A stretch of DNA of 47,500 nucleotides from Prorocentrum cordatum. Lineage: Eukaryota > Sar > Dinophyceae > Prorocentrales > Prorocentraceae. This document shows positions 21,101 to 31,041 of the stretch, in pieces. The stretch's first letter is position 1. The number at the start of each line of letters is the position of its first letter. The stretch covers positions 586,146 to 633,645 of the forward strand of contig CAUYUJ010000880.1 in assembly GCA_963575745.1 (NCBI GenBank), in the 5' to 3' direction. The position numbers and the translations under genes are program-made. Under the pieces are notes generated by a model. That model ran no database searches, was not told the DNA's origin, and was given only the letters and a program-made list of their open reading frames with translations.

Positions 21101-22345
21101 GGCGTTCGGGTTTACCATGTCGTCGCTATTGTACCAGAGCGCTTTGAACACGTCGAGAAGCATGCGTTTGTTCGCAGACCACGAACTGGTGGAAGATGAG
21201 GGGGACCGCGATTTCTCGTACATGGAAGAAGCAGCGGTCAGCATCGTGGAAGCGCTTCGGGGCAGTTACGAGGAGCCGGGCACTGGGCAACGTCGCGCAG
21301 TGAACGGCGACATGAACAAGTTGAAATTCGTGGCGTCGTTGTCAGAGACTGCGCAGAGAATGGTCCGCCGGGCGCAGGCTATCAACCGGAAGATAGCGGG
21401 GGCAAATGAAGTGCGGACGTTGATGCGGTACGACACGCATGCGGCGCGGGTTGCCCAAGGCGTCCCTTTGTTTTTCACGATGTCCCCCGACGAGAGACAC
21501 AATCTAATCATGGTACGCATGAGTCGGTCCCGTCGCGAAGACCCAGTGAACAGGCGACGCGTGCGGGCAGGGCGCGGGGACACGCACGGGGGCCTGTGGG
21601 AGCCGGAGTGGCCCCAGGCCGCGACACGCATCCAGGCGATGTGCACCTGGCAGTCCCTGTTGACAGCTTGGAGAGTGACGTGCCCGACGCGAAGGCGCGT
21701 CTGGCGTGTTTGGCGCGGGGCCCGCTGGCTAGTGTGGACGGGTTCCGAACTATAGTCGGCATGGTTTGGTCGCATCTGTTTGGATTGCGGTGGCGCCCGC
21801 GGTGTCCAGGCTGCAAATGCGCGGACTTGACTGGCAGTAACGCGAAGCTTGTGGGGGGGTGCGCCGGGGGGGTGGACGGGATGTACGGTTCAATACAGGC
21901 GCAGAAGTCAGCGGGGAGCGTGCACGTGCACGCGCAATTGTTCGTGCAGTGTTTGCATCAGCACACGCCGCTGCACGAGATCCTCCGGCTCCCGAGCGAG
22001 AGGCTGAAATAATTGCTCGACGGGTATGCCACGTGCAAGCGGCATGTGTCCAGGCAGGTCTACGAAGATAGCGACGCGTGGGGGGAGCAGAAGGAACGCG
22101 TAGAGGGAGCGTGGCCAGCGTACAAAGAGACTGCGGACCTTCTGGGAGGGGAGGAGTACCTGGCGCAGTCCGATTCGGAACTCCAGAGGGCGCTTGGTAG
22201 GATGGAGGACGCCAACGAGGGTGCAGGGGCGAGCAGCGGCGCCGCGTGGTGGTTGCGAAAATATCTAGGGGAGTGCGTGTAGCGCGGTCAGGGGTACCAT
22301 CAGAACCACGTGCACAAGTGGGATGCGCGGAAACGCCAAATGGTT
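21099..22345 (+). pseudogene. Helitron Rep (HUH-type rolling-circle replication) domain
   Basis: Frame 3 reads from FGFTMSSLL through RAVNGDMNKLKFV to GVPLFFTMSPDERHNL (about 21,447-21,495). The latter corresponds to the FTxSP..xH motif of Rep domains. After a shift between about 21,540 and 21,660 the next frame has GPLASVDGFRTIVG and then the metal-binding HUH motif VHVHAQLF, with His codons at 21,923 and 21,929. A TAA at 22,010 interrupts the frame just before GYATCKRHVSRQVYED. The Tyr at 22,025 is a candidate nicking residue; the expected second Tyr position appears to be Cys. A TAG at 22,280 and a shift near 22,345 follow. Such domains nick DNA at the transposon end and bind it covalently. 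This copy cannot make an intact enzyme as sequenced. Confidence 0.75.
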
Positions 22346-24190
22346 CCGTTGCTTCCACTGCCAGCGGGACGACGACCCGACGAAGTGCAAGAGTTTCTTT
22401 CCGCGGACCACGTGGCAGGTAGACACGACTGTTCTGCTGTGCAAAGGCTTCCTGAAAAGTCGCGGCATGCCGAGCTCGGGCCGGAGAGACATGACAGGGT
22501 GCCTTCACGGGCCGCAGAATGAGGAGAATCTGAACGGGACGCTGCCTGCAATTCTGAGCGGCGCTGTGGGCCTCAACTTCAATTCGGACCTGCAGTTGCC
22601 ATATCGGTTTCCTATTCTGGCAGACACGCACGACGGGTCGGTGTGCGAAGAGAAGTGCTGGGAGGAGGCGCAGGCGAAAGGCATTATTCTCGCGACGCAG
22701 CGCGCGCAGAACGCGCAGGCGGGCTACGCATGCGACTATGGGGCGAAGCGACTGGCGACGTCGTTCAATGAGGTCAAGGAGATCAAGAAAGGCCATCACG
22801 CACTGAGCGAGAAGGTGAAAGACAGGAGTGCGTCGTACGTGGCACACAGGCACATCGCGCGTCTTCTGTCGGACCTGTGCGGGAAGGGGATCGTGAGGTC
22901 TGCGCAGGAGAGCGTGAACCTGCGCGCATATGGGGACGCGCGAGATGTAACGGCAGCAGAGAGCATGAAAACAGTGAAGACGGCGATGGTCCCTGGTTTC
23001 GATGTGGTACGCCTCGTCGAGCGAGAGCGCGGCGTGCCGTCTGAACGGTCGGGCAAAGGGCGGTGCCATATCGAGCGCGATGGTAGGCGTGCGAAGAGGC
23101 CCCGGGTAGTGTCGAAGAACCCTGCAGTTCTGTACGGGATGAGGCCGTTGGAATCGTCGTGGGCTCCGGAACTCAAGTTCTTATCAGTGTATGAGTTTTA
23201 CCGGTGCTGGCGCATCGAGTCGACGCGGTTTTTGACGAAGCCGAAGAGCAAGCAAGAAGAAGGTGAGGACGACGCAAGAGTGTTTCACGCGGTACTCACG
23301 GCCGCCGGGAGGTCGAAGCTAGAGCGGGCGAAAGGGCCGATCGGGGAGGAACCAGCGTTAACACCTGGACAGGACTACGTCGTTCGAGGAGACGGGTGTG
23401 ACAGCTGGGTAGCGTTTCCGGACGTTCCTGGACTGGAAATGACCCGGCACAGATGGGTCCTCGTGCGAAATGATCGGCCGCGGAATCCGAGCTTCCATGG
23501 CGCGCCGCAGCCAAAGCACAGACCCGGGGAGGAAGACAGGAACGGGCTGATACTCATGGCGTACTTCCGGCCATTCACGTTGCAGGAGTCGGACGTGGGC
23601 GGCGTGTCCCGGGTGTCTGCCTGGGGCGAGGGATGGCCGGCCTATGGGCGTCGTTGCGCGGGAGTGGCTGGACGGGGGACTGACGTGCGAAGAGGCGAAA
23701 CGGTGCGTTCAGAATTACATGAACGTTGTGGACATGCGACCAGAGGGGGGGAATCGGGCTGGAAGCACGAGGACGACCTGTTCAGCGACGAAGACGTGGA
23801 TGTCGATGACATGGGCGACGAAGCGAGGCGGCGGGTGCATGTAGGGGGCGCGCGCGTGGAAGACGAGGAGAGGCAGACGACTGAAGCAGTGGCGGATGCT
23901 CGTCGACAGAGTGCGGAGGCCATGGCCTTGTCTGCGCGCGTGTGGAGGCGGCTTCCCGGCGGCGGCGGGGAATCGCCGGACGGCGGGTGGGCGGCGACAG
24001 ATGGCCGCCGCGAAGTGCTGGGCGCGGAGGTTAAGCGGAGGGGAGCGGAGGCGCGGGCGTCGCAAATGAAAGACAGTGGCGACCGTCTGCCGGATTATGA
24101 GCGCGAAGACGGGCGCATTGTGTCGGAGTCGGCCGGGGCCGCGCGGGAACTGAGAAGGTGGCGGGCGAGCCTCGGCGGCCCCGAGGAGGA
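22323..24190 (+). pseudogene. Helitron protein, segment between Rep and helicase
   Basis: The frame is open from RCFHCQRDDDPTKCKSFFPR, which looks like a Cys-containing zinc-binding segment, through LNGTLPAILSGAVGLNFNSD, LQLPYRFPILADTHDG and AQAGYACDYGAKR to KGIVRSAQESVNLRAYGD. These phrases match the conserved post-Rep block of dinoflagellate Helitron-like proteins, as I remember them. At about 23,570-23,640 the frame changes to one carrying EWLDGGLTCEEAKRCVQNYM, and it returns at the G7 run 23,745-23,751. That is a compensated pair, leaving about 40 residues in the alternative frame. An acidic, low-complexity linker then leads to the helicase. Confidence 0.7.
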
Positions 24191-25886
24191 GCGCCCGTTG
24201 CAGCTAAACGAGCAGCAGCGGGAACTGGTGGGGAAGGTCGTCAGCAGGATGATAGAAGAGTGCGCAGAAGGCGAGTCGGCGTGGGTATGCGGGGAACCTC
24301 TGCTGTGGATGTTGCACGGGGGGCCAGGCACAGGGAAGAGCTACGTGGTGGACGCTTTGCGGACGCACGTGTTCGAGGGGTTCATGAAGTGGAGGCGCGG
24401 GCTGGACTTTCAAGTGGCAGCGCTGCAAGCAACGAACGCGTCAGCGCTGGACGGGCATGCGTTGCATGCGGCTTTTGAGATGGCGCCTTTTGCGCGCGGA
24501 GCGGAGATCTCCAAAAAGCGCGGGTCGGACGGACCGAAAAGGTAGAGGCCGCGAAGCGAATTCAGCAGTGGCGGTGGCTCATAATAGATGAGATTAGCAT
24601 GGTAAGTGCGACCTTCCTGGCGGAGCTGGACGCGCACTTGCGATCGGTGATGGCGGCGGCGCGGCAGGGAAAGGTCGACGCCGATGGGGTGGACAGGCCG
24701 TTTCGAGGAGTGAATGTTTTGTTTTGTGGAGATTTCTACCAGCTGGAGCCGCCGGGTGGCGCGCCCTTGAGCGCCATCCCGACGTCGTGGGTGCGCAGGG
24801 CGAGGCAGTGCGCGCCAAGCGCGGGGGAGGGCCATGGGCATTGCATATTCTGGGGTGCGGGACGGGGGTCCGTCGCAGGAATGACCGAGCTAGTGGAGTG
24901 CAAGCGGTTGGAAGGCCACGACGAGTGGTTCCTGAGCGTGCAGGACGAGTTCCGGCGCGGGGCCTTAAGCGAACGGACGCACCAGTTTCTGCGCGGGCGA
25001 CCGACGGACGTAGCCGGGTCGTGGGTGGGGTGTGGGCCCACGTGCGGGTCCGAGCGCTGTGCGATGAACCGAGAGGCCATTGCCAGAGACAGCGCCCGGG
25101 AGTGCGCGGTTTGTCAAGCAGAGCGACGCAGGCGGCAGTTGGTCGCGACGGGGCCCGAGGACGAGCGGTTCTTATTGCCGGAATTCGTCCGGGCGACAGC
25201 GATTTACCCGAACCAGGATGTGACATGCAAAGTGGCGCGCCAGCGTGCCGTGGACTGGGCCGCGAGCGAGGGGAAGCAAATTTCGTGGGTGTATGCGAGA
25301 GACGTGGCGCGCCATGGAGCCCTCCAAAAACGGCCATACACGTCTGCGGACAAGAGTCGGTGGCTGGGATACCACGATAAAGCGTGCGCTGATATGCCAG
25401 GGTGGCTGCCGCTGGCGGTGGGCATGCCCGTGGTTCCGACGGATCATTTGGATCGGGGAGAGAAACCAACTCCTCCGAGGGTGCAACGCGACGATTCACT
25501 CCTGGGTTGTCGACGAGGAGGAGGGCGCCGTCGCGGACGCGGCGGAAGTGACGCTTCGGAGGATGCCACGGCAGATCGTTCTCGACTTTCATACGGACGC
25601 GTGGACGCTGAGGAGCATGCCGGGGCCTGGCTTGTATCCGATCGCGCCGAGACAACGGGTGTGGTTCCTGGACGCGTACCGAAAGAAGCCTGCGTTGGGT
25701 GTTCGCCGGAAGCAGTTCATGATATCGCCGGGCCTGGCGAGCGCAGCTCGCGCGGCGCAGGGTCGGTCCCTGGACGCGGTCGTGGCAGATTTGCAGGATG
25801 GGGCGGGATGTGAGTTGGATGTCGAGCTACGTGGCAATCACCCGCGTGAAGACCCGTCACGGTTTGCTGATATATCGCCCGTTTGA
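24191..25886 (+). pseudogene. PIF1-type SF1B DNA helicase domain of the Helitron
   Basis: The domain opens with LNEQQRELVGKVV. It has the Walker A loop GGPGTGKS at 24,318-24,341, an ALQATNASALDGHALHAAF segment (motif Ia region), Walker B LIIDEISMVS at 24,578-24,607, motif III LFCGDFYQLEPPGG near 24,720 and GWLPLAVGMPVV near 25,400. Motif VI SYVAITRVKTRHGLLIY starts near 25,825 and lies just beyond the last shift. Frame changes occur at the AAAA run 24,537-24,540, near 25,464 and near 25,795; the last is explained by one extra G before ATGGGGCGGGATG. PIF1 helicases unwind 5' to 3' and in Helitrons displace the transferred strand. All catalytic motifs are preserved, so decay is recent or partly due to sequence errors. 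Confidence 0.85.
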
Positions 25887-26736
25887 GCTGAAGCCGTACA
25901 CGCAAGGAGAGATGGAAGGGGCGAAACATCTGCTGGCCAAGCTGCGGGGGGAGGAGATGCCGTGGGCGGAAATAGAAGCGAAGCTGATGCCCCGTAAGCC
26001 GTGCAGTAGATGTGGCGCTCTGAAGGAGAAATCGGATTTCACGCTCCAGGAAAAGAGCGGGCCAAGTTTTTGCCGCGAGTGCACGCAAGAGTTGAAGGAG
26101 GGAGGCGAAAAGTGGTGCACCGAATGCAATGCGTGGGCCGAGTTGGGGCCGAGGCCGTCAGAGAACGAGGCTCGCGGGGGGCGGGTGTACGTGAGGACGA
26201 GCAAGTGCGAGAGGTGCGCGGGGCCCGCGACGGCGCGGAAGTCACGGAAGGGATCGGAGGTATGGCAGGAGAAGGTTCCGGAGACGTTCAAGACTCGGTG
26301 CGCGAAGTGCATGAACTTCTTGAAGACGGAGGCGGAAGTAGCGGCGAACCAGTATGATTCGAAAGGTGCGGGGGAGAGACTGTGCAGAAAGTGTGCCCGC
26401 GAACAGACGGGTGGGAGGAACGAGAAGACGGGCGCGGATAATCGCAAGCGGAAAGCACGGGCGGAAGCGAAGCCGCTGACGTGCGCGGCGTGCGAGGAAG
26501 CGTTCTCCGACGCGAAGCATTTGAAGCAGAAGCAAGTGGAGAACCATCGAGGGGCGTTAGGAACGAGAGTGGTGTGCAAAGGGTGCCAGGAGCTCGGGTT
26601 CACATCGCGCAGCTGGCAGGCTTGCCAGTGCTTCGGCGCGTGCCAGAGAAGACTGCCGAAGTCGGCGTTCCCCGACCCGCGCCATGTCCCGCGCGACGCC
26701 AAAAAAGGCTCTCTGAAGTGCAAGACGTGCAAATGA
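25798..26736 (+). pseudogene. Cys-rich multi-cluster C-terminal tail of the Helitron protein
   Basis: This 312-codon frame starts with the helicase motif VI and then carries five successive Cys clusters: CSRCGALKEKSDF...FCREC, WCTECNAW...KCERC, RCAKCMNFLKTEA...LCRKC, TCAACEEAFSDAKHL...VCKGC, and CQCFGACQRRLPKSAF...LKCKTC. The repeated CxxC-x(about 20)-CxxC spacing with an aromatic residue in between suggests tandem zinc ribbons. It resembles the Stc1-type zinc domain (uncertain). It ends at a TGA right after the last cluster, a natural C terminus. A role in DNA or RNA binding is an inference. Confidence 0.7.
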
Positions 26737-27099
26737 TGCCGGACGGGGATCGCGTACTTGGGGAAACAAGAGAACGGGGACCAGGAAATGGGGGATGAGG
26801 CGGAGGTTACGGAGGAGGCGGGGGACGAGAAGAGGGGGGGGAGGCTGAGGAGGAGGAGAAGGAGGAGGGGGACACGGAGACGAAACGCTGAAACATGATC
26901 CATGGGTGAGAGGTTCATGTGTAGGTGCGGATATGCGCGGCACGCGTGTCGGGGGCCTCTTGAAAATCGGTTTGAAGCCAGTGGGGGGCCGAGTTGAATA
27001 AGGACTGTGAGGACGTGGAAGAGGGGGGGGCGGAGGAAATGATCTGGGTCGGGGAGTCTGGGTGGAGGATTCATGCAGGTGTCTCGGGATCTCGCGCTT
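26737..27099 (+). other. 3' flank of the transposon, purine-rich
   Basis: GGA-rich sequence at 26,795-26,880 with no recognised gene. I looked for a Helitron 3' end (hairpin followed by CTRR) and saw no convincing one. Confidence 0.45.
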
Positions 27100-27735
27100 C
27101 GCCTCTCCCGGGATCATTTTGGGAGTTTTTTCGCCTGTTTGGGAACCCCTGGGGCGGGTCTCCAAGCTCTCTTGGGGGCCTCTGGGGGGCCTTGGGGTCT
27201 CGTGGGGTTTTGTGGGGCCGTCTTGGAGCGGAAACCTCGGATCTTCGGTTCCGGCTCCCCCTCTTGGGCACCTCGTCGGGGCATCAGGGGGACCTCTTGG
27301 GCCGTGTTTGGGGCCTCTTGGGCCGTCTTGGCGCTCTCTTGGGGGAGATTTGGGCGCCTCTGGGGGGCCTCTTGGGCCGGCTTGGGGCGGGCTTGGGGTG
27401 GTCGTGGGTCGTCTCCAAGTCCGCCAAGGCCGACAACTCGAACATGATGAAAATGTACGTTTTCCCATACGAATGTGACGATTTTCAGCTCGTCGACCCT
27501 TCTGAAGACTCCTCTTGGAGGCCGGTTGGGCCGTCTTGGAAGCCTCTGGGATCGTCTTGGAACCATGTTGGGCGTCTTGGCGCGTTCGTTTGGCGTCTCG
27601 GGGCCCTCGTGGGCCGTCTTGGATGCGTCTTGGGACCTTCTTGTCCCGTCTTGAGCGCCGTGTGGGCCCAAAAGGGCCCCTTGGGCTGCTCGTAGGGGGA
27701 CCCCCCCCCACTCCAAATCGACCGGGCATGGGGTC
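27100..27735 (+). repeat. CTTGGG-type array, forward polarity
   Basis: Degenerate units of CTTGGGGGCCT type. The part at 27,555-27,735 duplicates 7373-7560. The array ends at GGGGTCGGCGGATT (27,730-27,744), where the macrosatellite begins. Confidence 0.85.
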
Positions 27736-28228
27736 GGCGGATTTTCTGAAGGAAAACGTGCATTTCTAGCATATACGGCTTTTCGCCTTTCATGGCGTTG
27801 AAGACGGTCCAAGAGGCCCCAAAGACCGCCCCAAGACGGCCCAAGATGTTCCCACGAGGCCCCCAAATAGCCCAAGAGGGCGCCAAGAGGGGCCAAGAGG
27901 CGCCCAAGACTGTCCAAGAGGCCCCTAAGAGCGCCCCAAGAAGGCCCAAGAGGCCCCCAAGAGGGCCCCAAAACGGCCCAAGAGGGCGCCAAGACGGCCC
28001 AAGAGGCGCCAAGACGGCCCAAGACGGCCCCAGGACGGCCCCAAGAAGGCCCCAAGAGGCCCCCAAGAGAGCCCAAAGACGGCCAAAGGCAGCCTAGTCC
28101 CTTCACCCCCGCCACCCAGAAGCTCCCAGGAGGCCCCAAGAGGCCCCCGAGAAGCCCCAAAAGGTCCCCAAGAGGCACCCAAGAGGCTCCCCAAGAGCCC
28201 CCCAAGAGGCCCATAATACTCCCAAAGG

Positions 28229-28609
28229 CTCTTAGCACCGCGGCTCCCAAGAGCGAGCGGTGACGTAATCGAGCTGATAAGACCAAAGCTCCCAACAGAG
28301 AGCTGCGGCGTAATAAGTTCTTGCAGCCAGGGCACAGGGACGGGCGGCAACGCGTGGACAACGAGCGGTCCACGCAAGGACAACGCGGGGTTCTGGAAAG
28401 ATGGCAGCCCAAACGCGGAAAACGCAACGCGACCCGACCGCCCCCTCCAAAACAAGAAACGCGCTCAAAGAAAGCTCCGCGACTCTCCGAGGCTGAGATA
28501 GGACAAGAGCGAGGGGAAGGGAGTCAATAAGAGGTGTAAGAGCGGACGAGCCAGCGATCCCGTGCGCTCTGAAAGTAAGTGCGCTTTCCGTCCCCGTGCC
28601 AAGCAGGTC
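28229..28609 (+). repeat. Macrosatellite unique core, copy 1
   Basis: This is the non-array part of the unit, from GCTCTTAGCACCGCGGCTCC to GTGCCAAGCAGGT. It includes the stem GCGTGGAC (28,352-28,359) and GTCCACGC (28,368-28,375) with an 8-nt loop, and GTAAGTGCG near its right end. Equivalent cores lie at 29,432-29,808, 30,589-30,933 and 31,706-32,068. It could hold a non-coding RNA gene or a promoter; nothing proves it. Confidence 0.75.
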
Positions 28610-28705
28610 TAATTGCCCTCCCGCCTCGTTTTTGTCGAGTAGGACGGCCTTCAGGGCTCAAAAACAGCGTTTCGCTCGAGACATCATCGGAAAACGCTTC
28701 TTGGG

Positions 28706-28749
28706 CGCTTCTTGGGCCGTCTTAGGCGCCCAAGGCAGCCCAAGAAGCG
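28706..28749. other. Array-polarity-switch hairpin, copy 2
   Basis: Same geometry as 1972-2015, with perfect 11-bp outer arms. The inner palindrome has one mismatch (CTTAGGCGCCCAAG). Confidence 0.85.
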
Positions 28750-29431
28750 GCCAAGACGGCGCCCAAGACGGCCCTAGACAGCCCAAGAAGCGCCCAAGAC
28801 GGCCCAAGAGCGCTCCAAGAGAGCCCAAGACCGCCCAAGGCGGCCCCAAGACGTCCCAAGAGGCCTCCACGACGCCCCAGGAGGCGCCCACAAGGCGTCC
28901 CAAGAGGGCCCCAAGAGGCCAAAATCATTTATTTTCTGAGGAAAGCGTGCATTTCTAGCATATGCGGCTTTTCGCCTTTCATGGCGTTGAAGACGGTCCA
29001 AGAGGTCCCAAAGACCGCTCCAAGACGGCCCAAGATGTTCCCACGAGGCCCCCAAAATAGCCCAAGAGGGCGCCAAGACGGGCCAAGAGGCGCCCAAGAC
29101 TGTCCAAGACTGTCCAAGAGGCCCCTAAGAGCGCCCCAAGAAGGCCCAAGAGGCCCCCCAAGAGGGTCCAAAAACGACCCAAGAGGGCGCCAAGACGGCC
29201 CAAGAGGCGCCAAGACGGCCCAAGACGGCCCCAGGACGGCCCCAAGAAGGTCCCACGAGGCCCCCAAGAGAGCCCAAAGACGGCCAAAGGCAGCCTAGTC
29301 CCTTCACCCCCGCAGCCCAGAAGCTCCCCGGAGGCCCCAAAAGGCCACCGAGAAGCCCCAAAAGGTCCCCAAGATGCACCCGAGAAGCTCCCCAAGAGCC
29401 CCCCAAGAGGCCCACAATACTCCCAAAGGCT

Positions 29432-29808
29432 CTTAGCACCGCGGCTCCCAAGAGCGAGCGGTGACGTAATCGAGCTGATAAGACCAAAACTCCCAACCGA
29501 GAGCTGCGGCGTAATAAGTTCTTCACGCCAGGGCACAGGGACGGGCGGCAACGCGTGGACAACGAGCGGTCCACGCAAGGACAACGCGGGGTTCTTGAAA
29601 GCTGGCAGCCCAAACGCGGAAAACGCAACGCGACCCGACCGCCCCTTCCAACACAAGAAACGCCTTTAAAGAAAGCTCCGCGACTCTCCGAGGCTGAGAT
29701 AGGACAAGAGCGAGGGGAAGGGAGTCAATAAGAGGTGTAAGAGCGGACAAGCCAGCGATCCCGTGCGCTCTGAAAGTAAGTGCGCTTTCCGTCCCCGTGC
29801 CAAGCAGG
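29432..29808 (+). repeat. Macrosatellite unique core, copy 2
   Basis: Near-identical to copy 1, including the GCGTGGAC/GTCCACGC stem. The AGCTC/GAGCT stem seen in copies 1, 3 and 4 is spoiled here by loss of one G. Confidence 0.8.
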
Positions 29809-29875
29809 TAGGACGGCCTTCGGGGCTTACAAAACAGCGTTTCGCTCGAGACATCATCGGAAAGCGCTTCTTGGG

Positions 29876-29919
29876 CGCTTCTTGGGCCGTCTTAGGCGCC
29901 TAAGGCAGCCCAAGAAGCG
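29876..29919. other. Array-polarity-switch hairpin, copy 3
   Basis: Perfect 11-bp outer arms and a perfect 14-bp inner palindrome CTTAGGCGCCTAAG at 29,891-29,904. Confidence 0.9.
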
Positions 29920-30588
29920 GCCAAGACGGCGCCCAAGACGGCCCAAGACGGCCCAAGAAGCGCCCAAGACGGCCCAAGAGCGCTCCAAGAGAGCCCAAGA
30001 CCGCCCAAGGCGGCCCCAAGACGTCCCAAGAGGCCTCCACGACGCCCCAGGAGGCGCCCACGAGGCGTCCCAAGAGGGCCCCAAGAGGCCAACATCATTG
30101 ATTTTCTGAAGGAAAACGTACATTTCTAGCATATACGGCTTTTCGCCTTTCATGGCGTTGAAGACGGTCCAAGAGGCCCCCAAGACCGCTCCAAGACGGC
30201 CCAAGATGTTCCCAAGAGGCCCCCCAAATAGCCCAAGAGGGCGCCAAGACGGGCCAAGAGGCGCCCAAGACTGTCCAAGAGGCCCCCAAGAGCGCCCCAA
30301 GAAGACCCAATAGGCCCCCAAGAAGGCCCAAAAACGGCCCAAGAGGGCGCCAAGACGGCCCAAGAGGCGCCAAGACGGCCCAAGACGGCGCCAGGACGGC
30401 CCCAAGAAGGCCCCGAGAAGCCCCCAAGAGAGCCCAAAGACGGCCAAATGCAGCCTAGTCCCTTCACCCCCGCAGCCCAGAAGCTCCCAGGAGGCCCCCA
30501 GAGGCCCCCGAGAAGCCCCAAAAGGTCCCCAAGAGGCACCCAAGAGGCTCCCCAAGAGCCCCCCAAGAGGCCCAAAATACTCCCAAAG

Positions 30589-30933
30589 GCTCTTAGCACC
30601 GCGGCTCCCAAGAGCGAGCGGTGACGTAATCGAGCTGATAAGACCAAAGCTCCCAACAGAGAGCTGCGGCGTAATAAGTTCTTCACGCCAGGGCACAGGG
30701 ACGGGCGGCAACGCGTGGACAACGAGCGGTCCACGCAAGGAAAACGCGGGGTTCTTGAAAGCTGGCAGCCCAAACGCGGAAAACGCAACGCGACCCGACC
30801 GCCCCCTCCAAAACAAGAAACGCGCTCAAAGAAAGCTCCGCGACTCTCCGAGCCTGAGGTAGGACAAGAGCGAGGGGAAGGGAGTCAATCAGAGGTGTAA
30901 GAGCGGACGAGCCAGCCCCGTGCCAAGCAGGTA
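30589..30933 (+). repeat. Macrosatellite unique core, copy 3
   Basis: Same core, but lacking the stretch with the GTAAGTGCG phrase before GTGCCAAGCAGGT, a deletion of about 35 bp. Confidence 0.8.
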
Positions 30934-30997
30934 GGACGGCCTTCGGGGCTTCAAAACAGCGTTTCGCTCGAGACATCATCGGAGAACGCTTCTTGGG

Positions 30998-31041
30998 CGC
31001 TTCTTGGGCCGTCTTAGGCGCCTGCGACAGCCCAGGAAGCG
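30998..31041. other. Array-polarity-switch hairpin, copy 4
   Basis: The outer arms pair with one mismatch (CCCAGGAAGCG). The inner palindrome is eroded on its right side (CTTAGGCGCCTGCG). Confidence 0.75.

Larger units (their letters stand above)
16319..26736 (+). mobile_element. Helitron-like transposon with USP, Rep, PIF1 helicase and Cys-rich tail (decayed)
   Basis: A single polypeptide of roughly 3,200 codons can be followed on the plus strand through 17,026-26,736 if about twelve frameshifts and two in-frame stops are bridged. Domain order is USP protease, low-complexity linker, C2H2 finger, Cys-pair segment, Rep-like region with HVHAQ (HUH) motif, PIF1-type helicase, Cys-rich tail. Rep plus PIF1 helicase in one protein is the defining layout of Helitrons, which move by a rolling-circle mechanism. 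The Rep and helicase segments match the dinoflagellate Helitron-like proteins as I remember them. Several breaks sit at homopolymers, so some may be sequence errors. Terminal sequences were not identified, so the ends are the outermost features I could see. Confidence 0.85.

Noticed and set aside
26737-27100. Helitron 3' terminus (hairpin plus CTRR)
   Set aside because: No hairpin with the right ending could be found by eye; the region is mostly purine repeats.
28300-28610. Short intron in the macrosatellite core (GTAAGT to CAAGCAG, about 32 nt)
   Set aside because: Consensus-like splice sites exist, but the distance is too short for a normal intron and no coding sequence flanks it.
29854-30816. 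320-codon minus-strand ORF rich in LGASWAVLGPSW repeats, with shorter versions in other macrosatellite copies
   Set aside because: The repeats are the translation of a stop-poor 10-12-bp array; the unit is not a multiple of three and several frames are open at once. Similar ORFs occur on both strands everywhere in the arrays.
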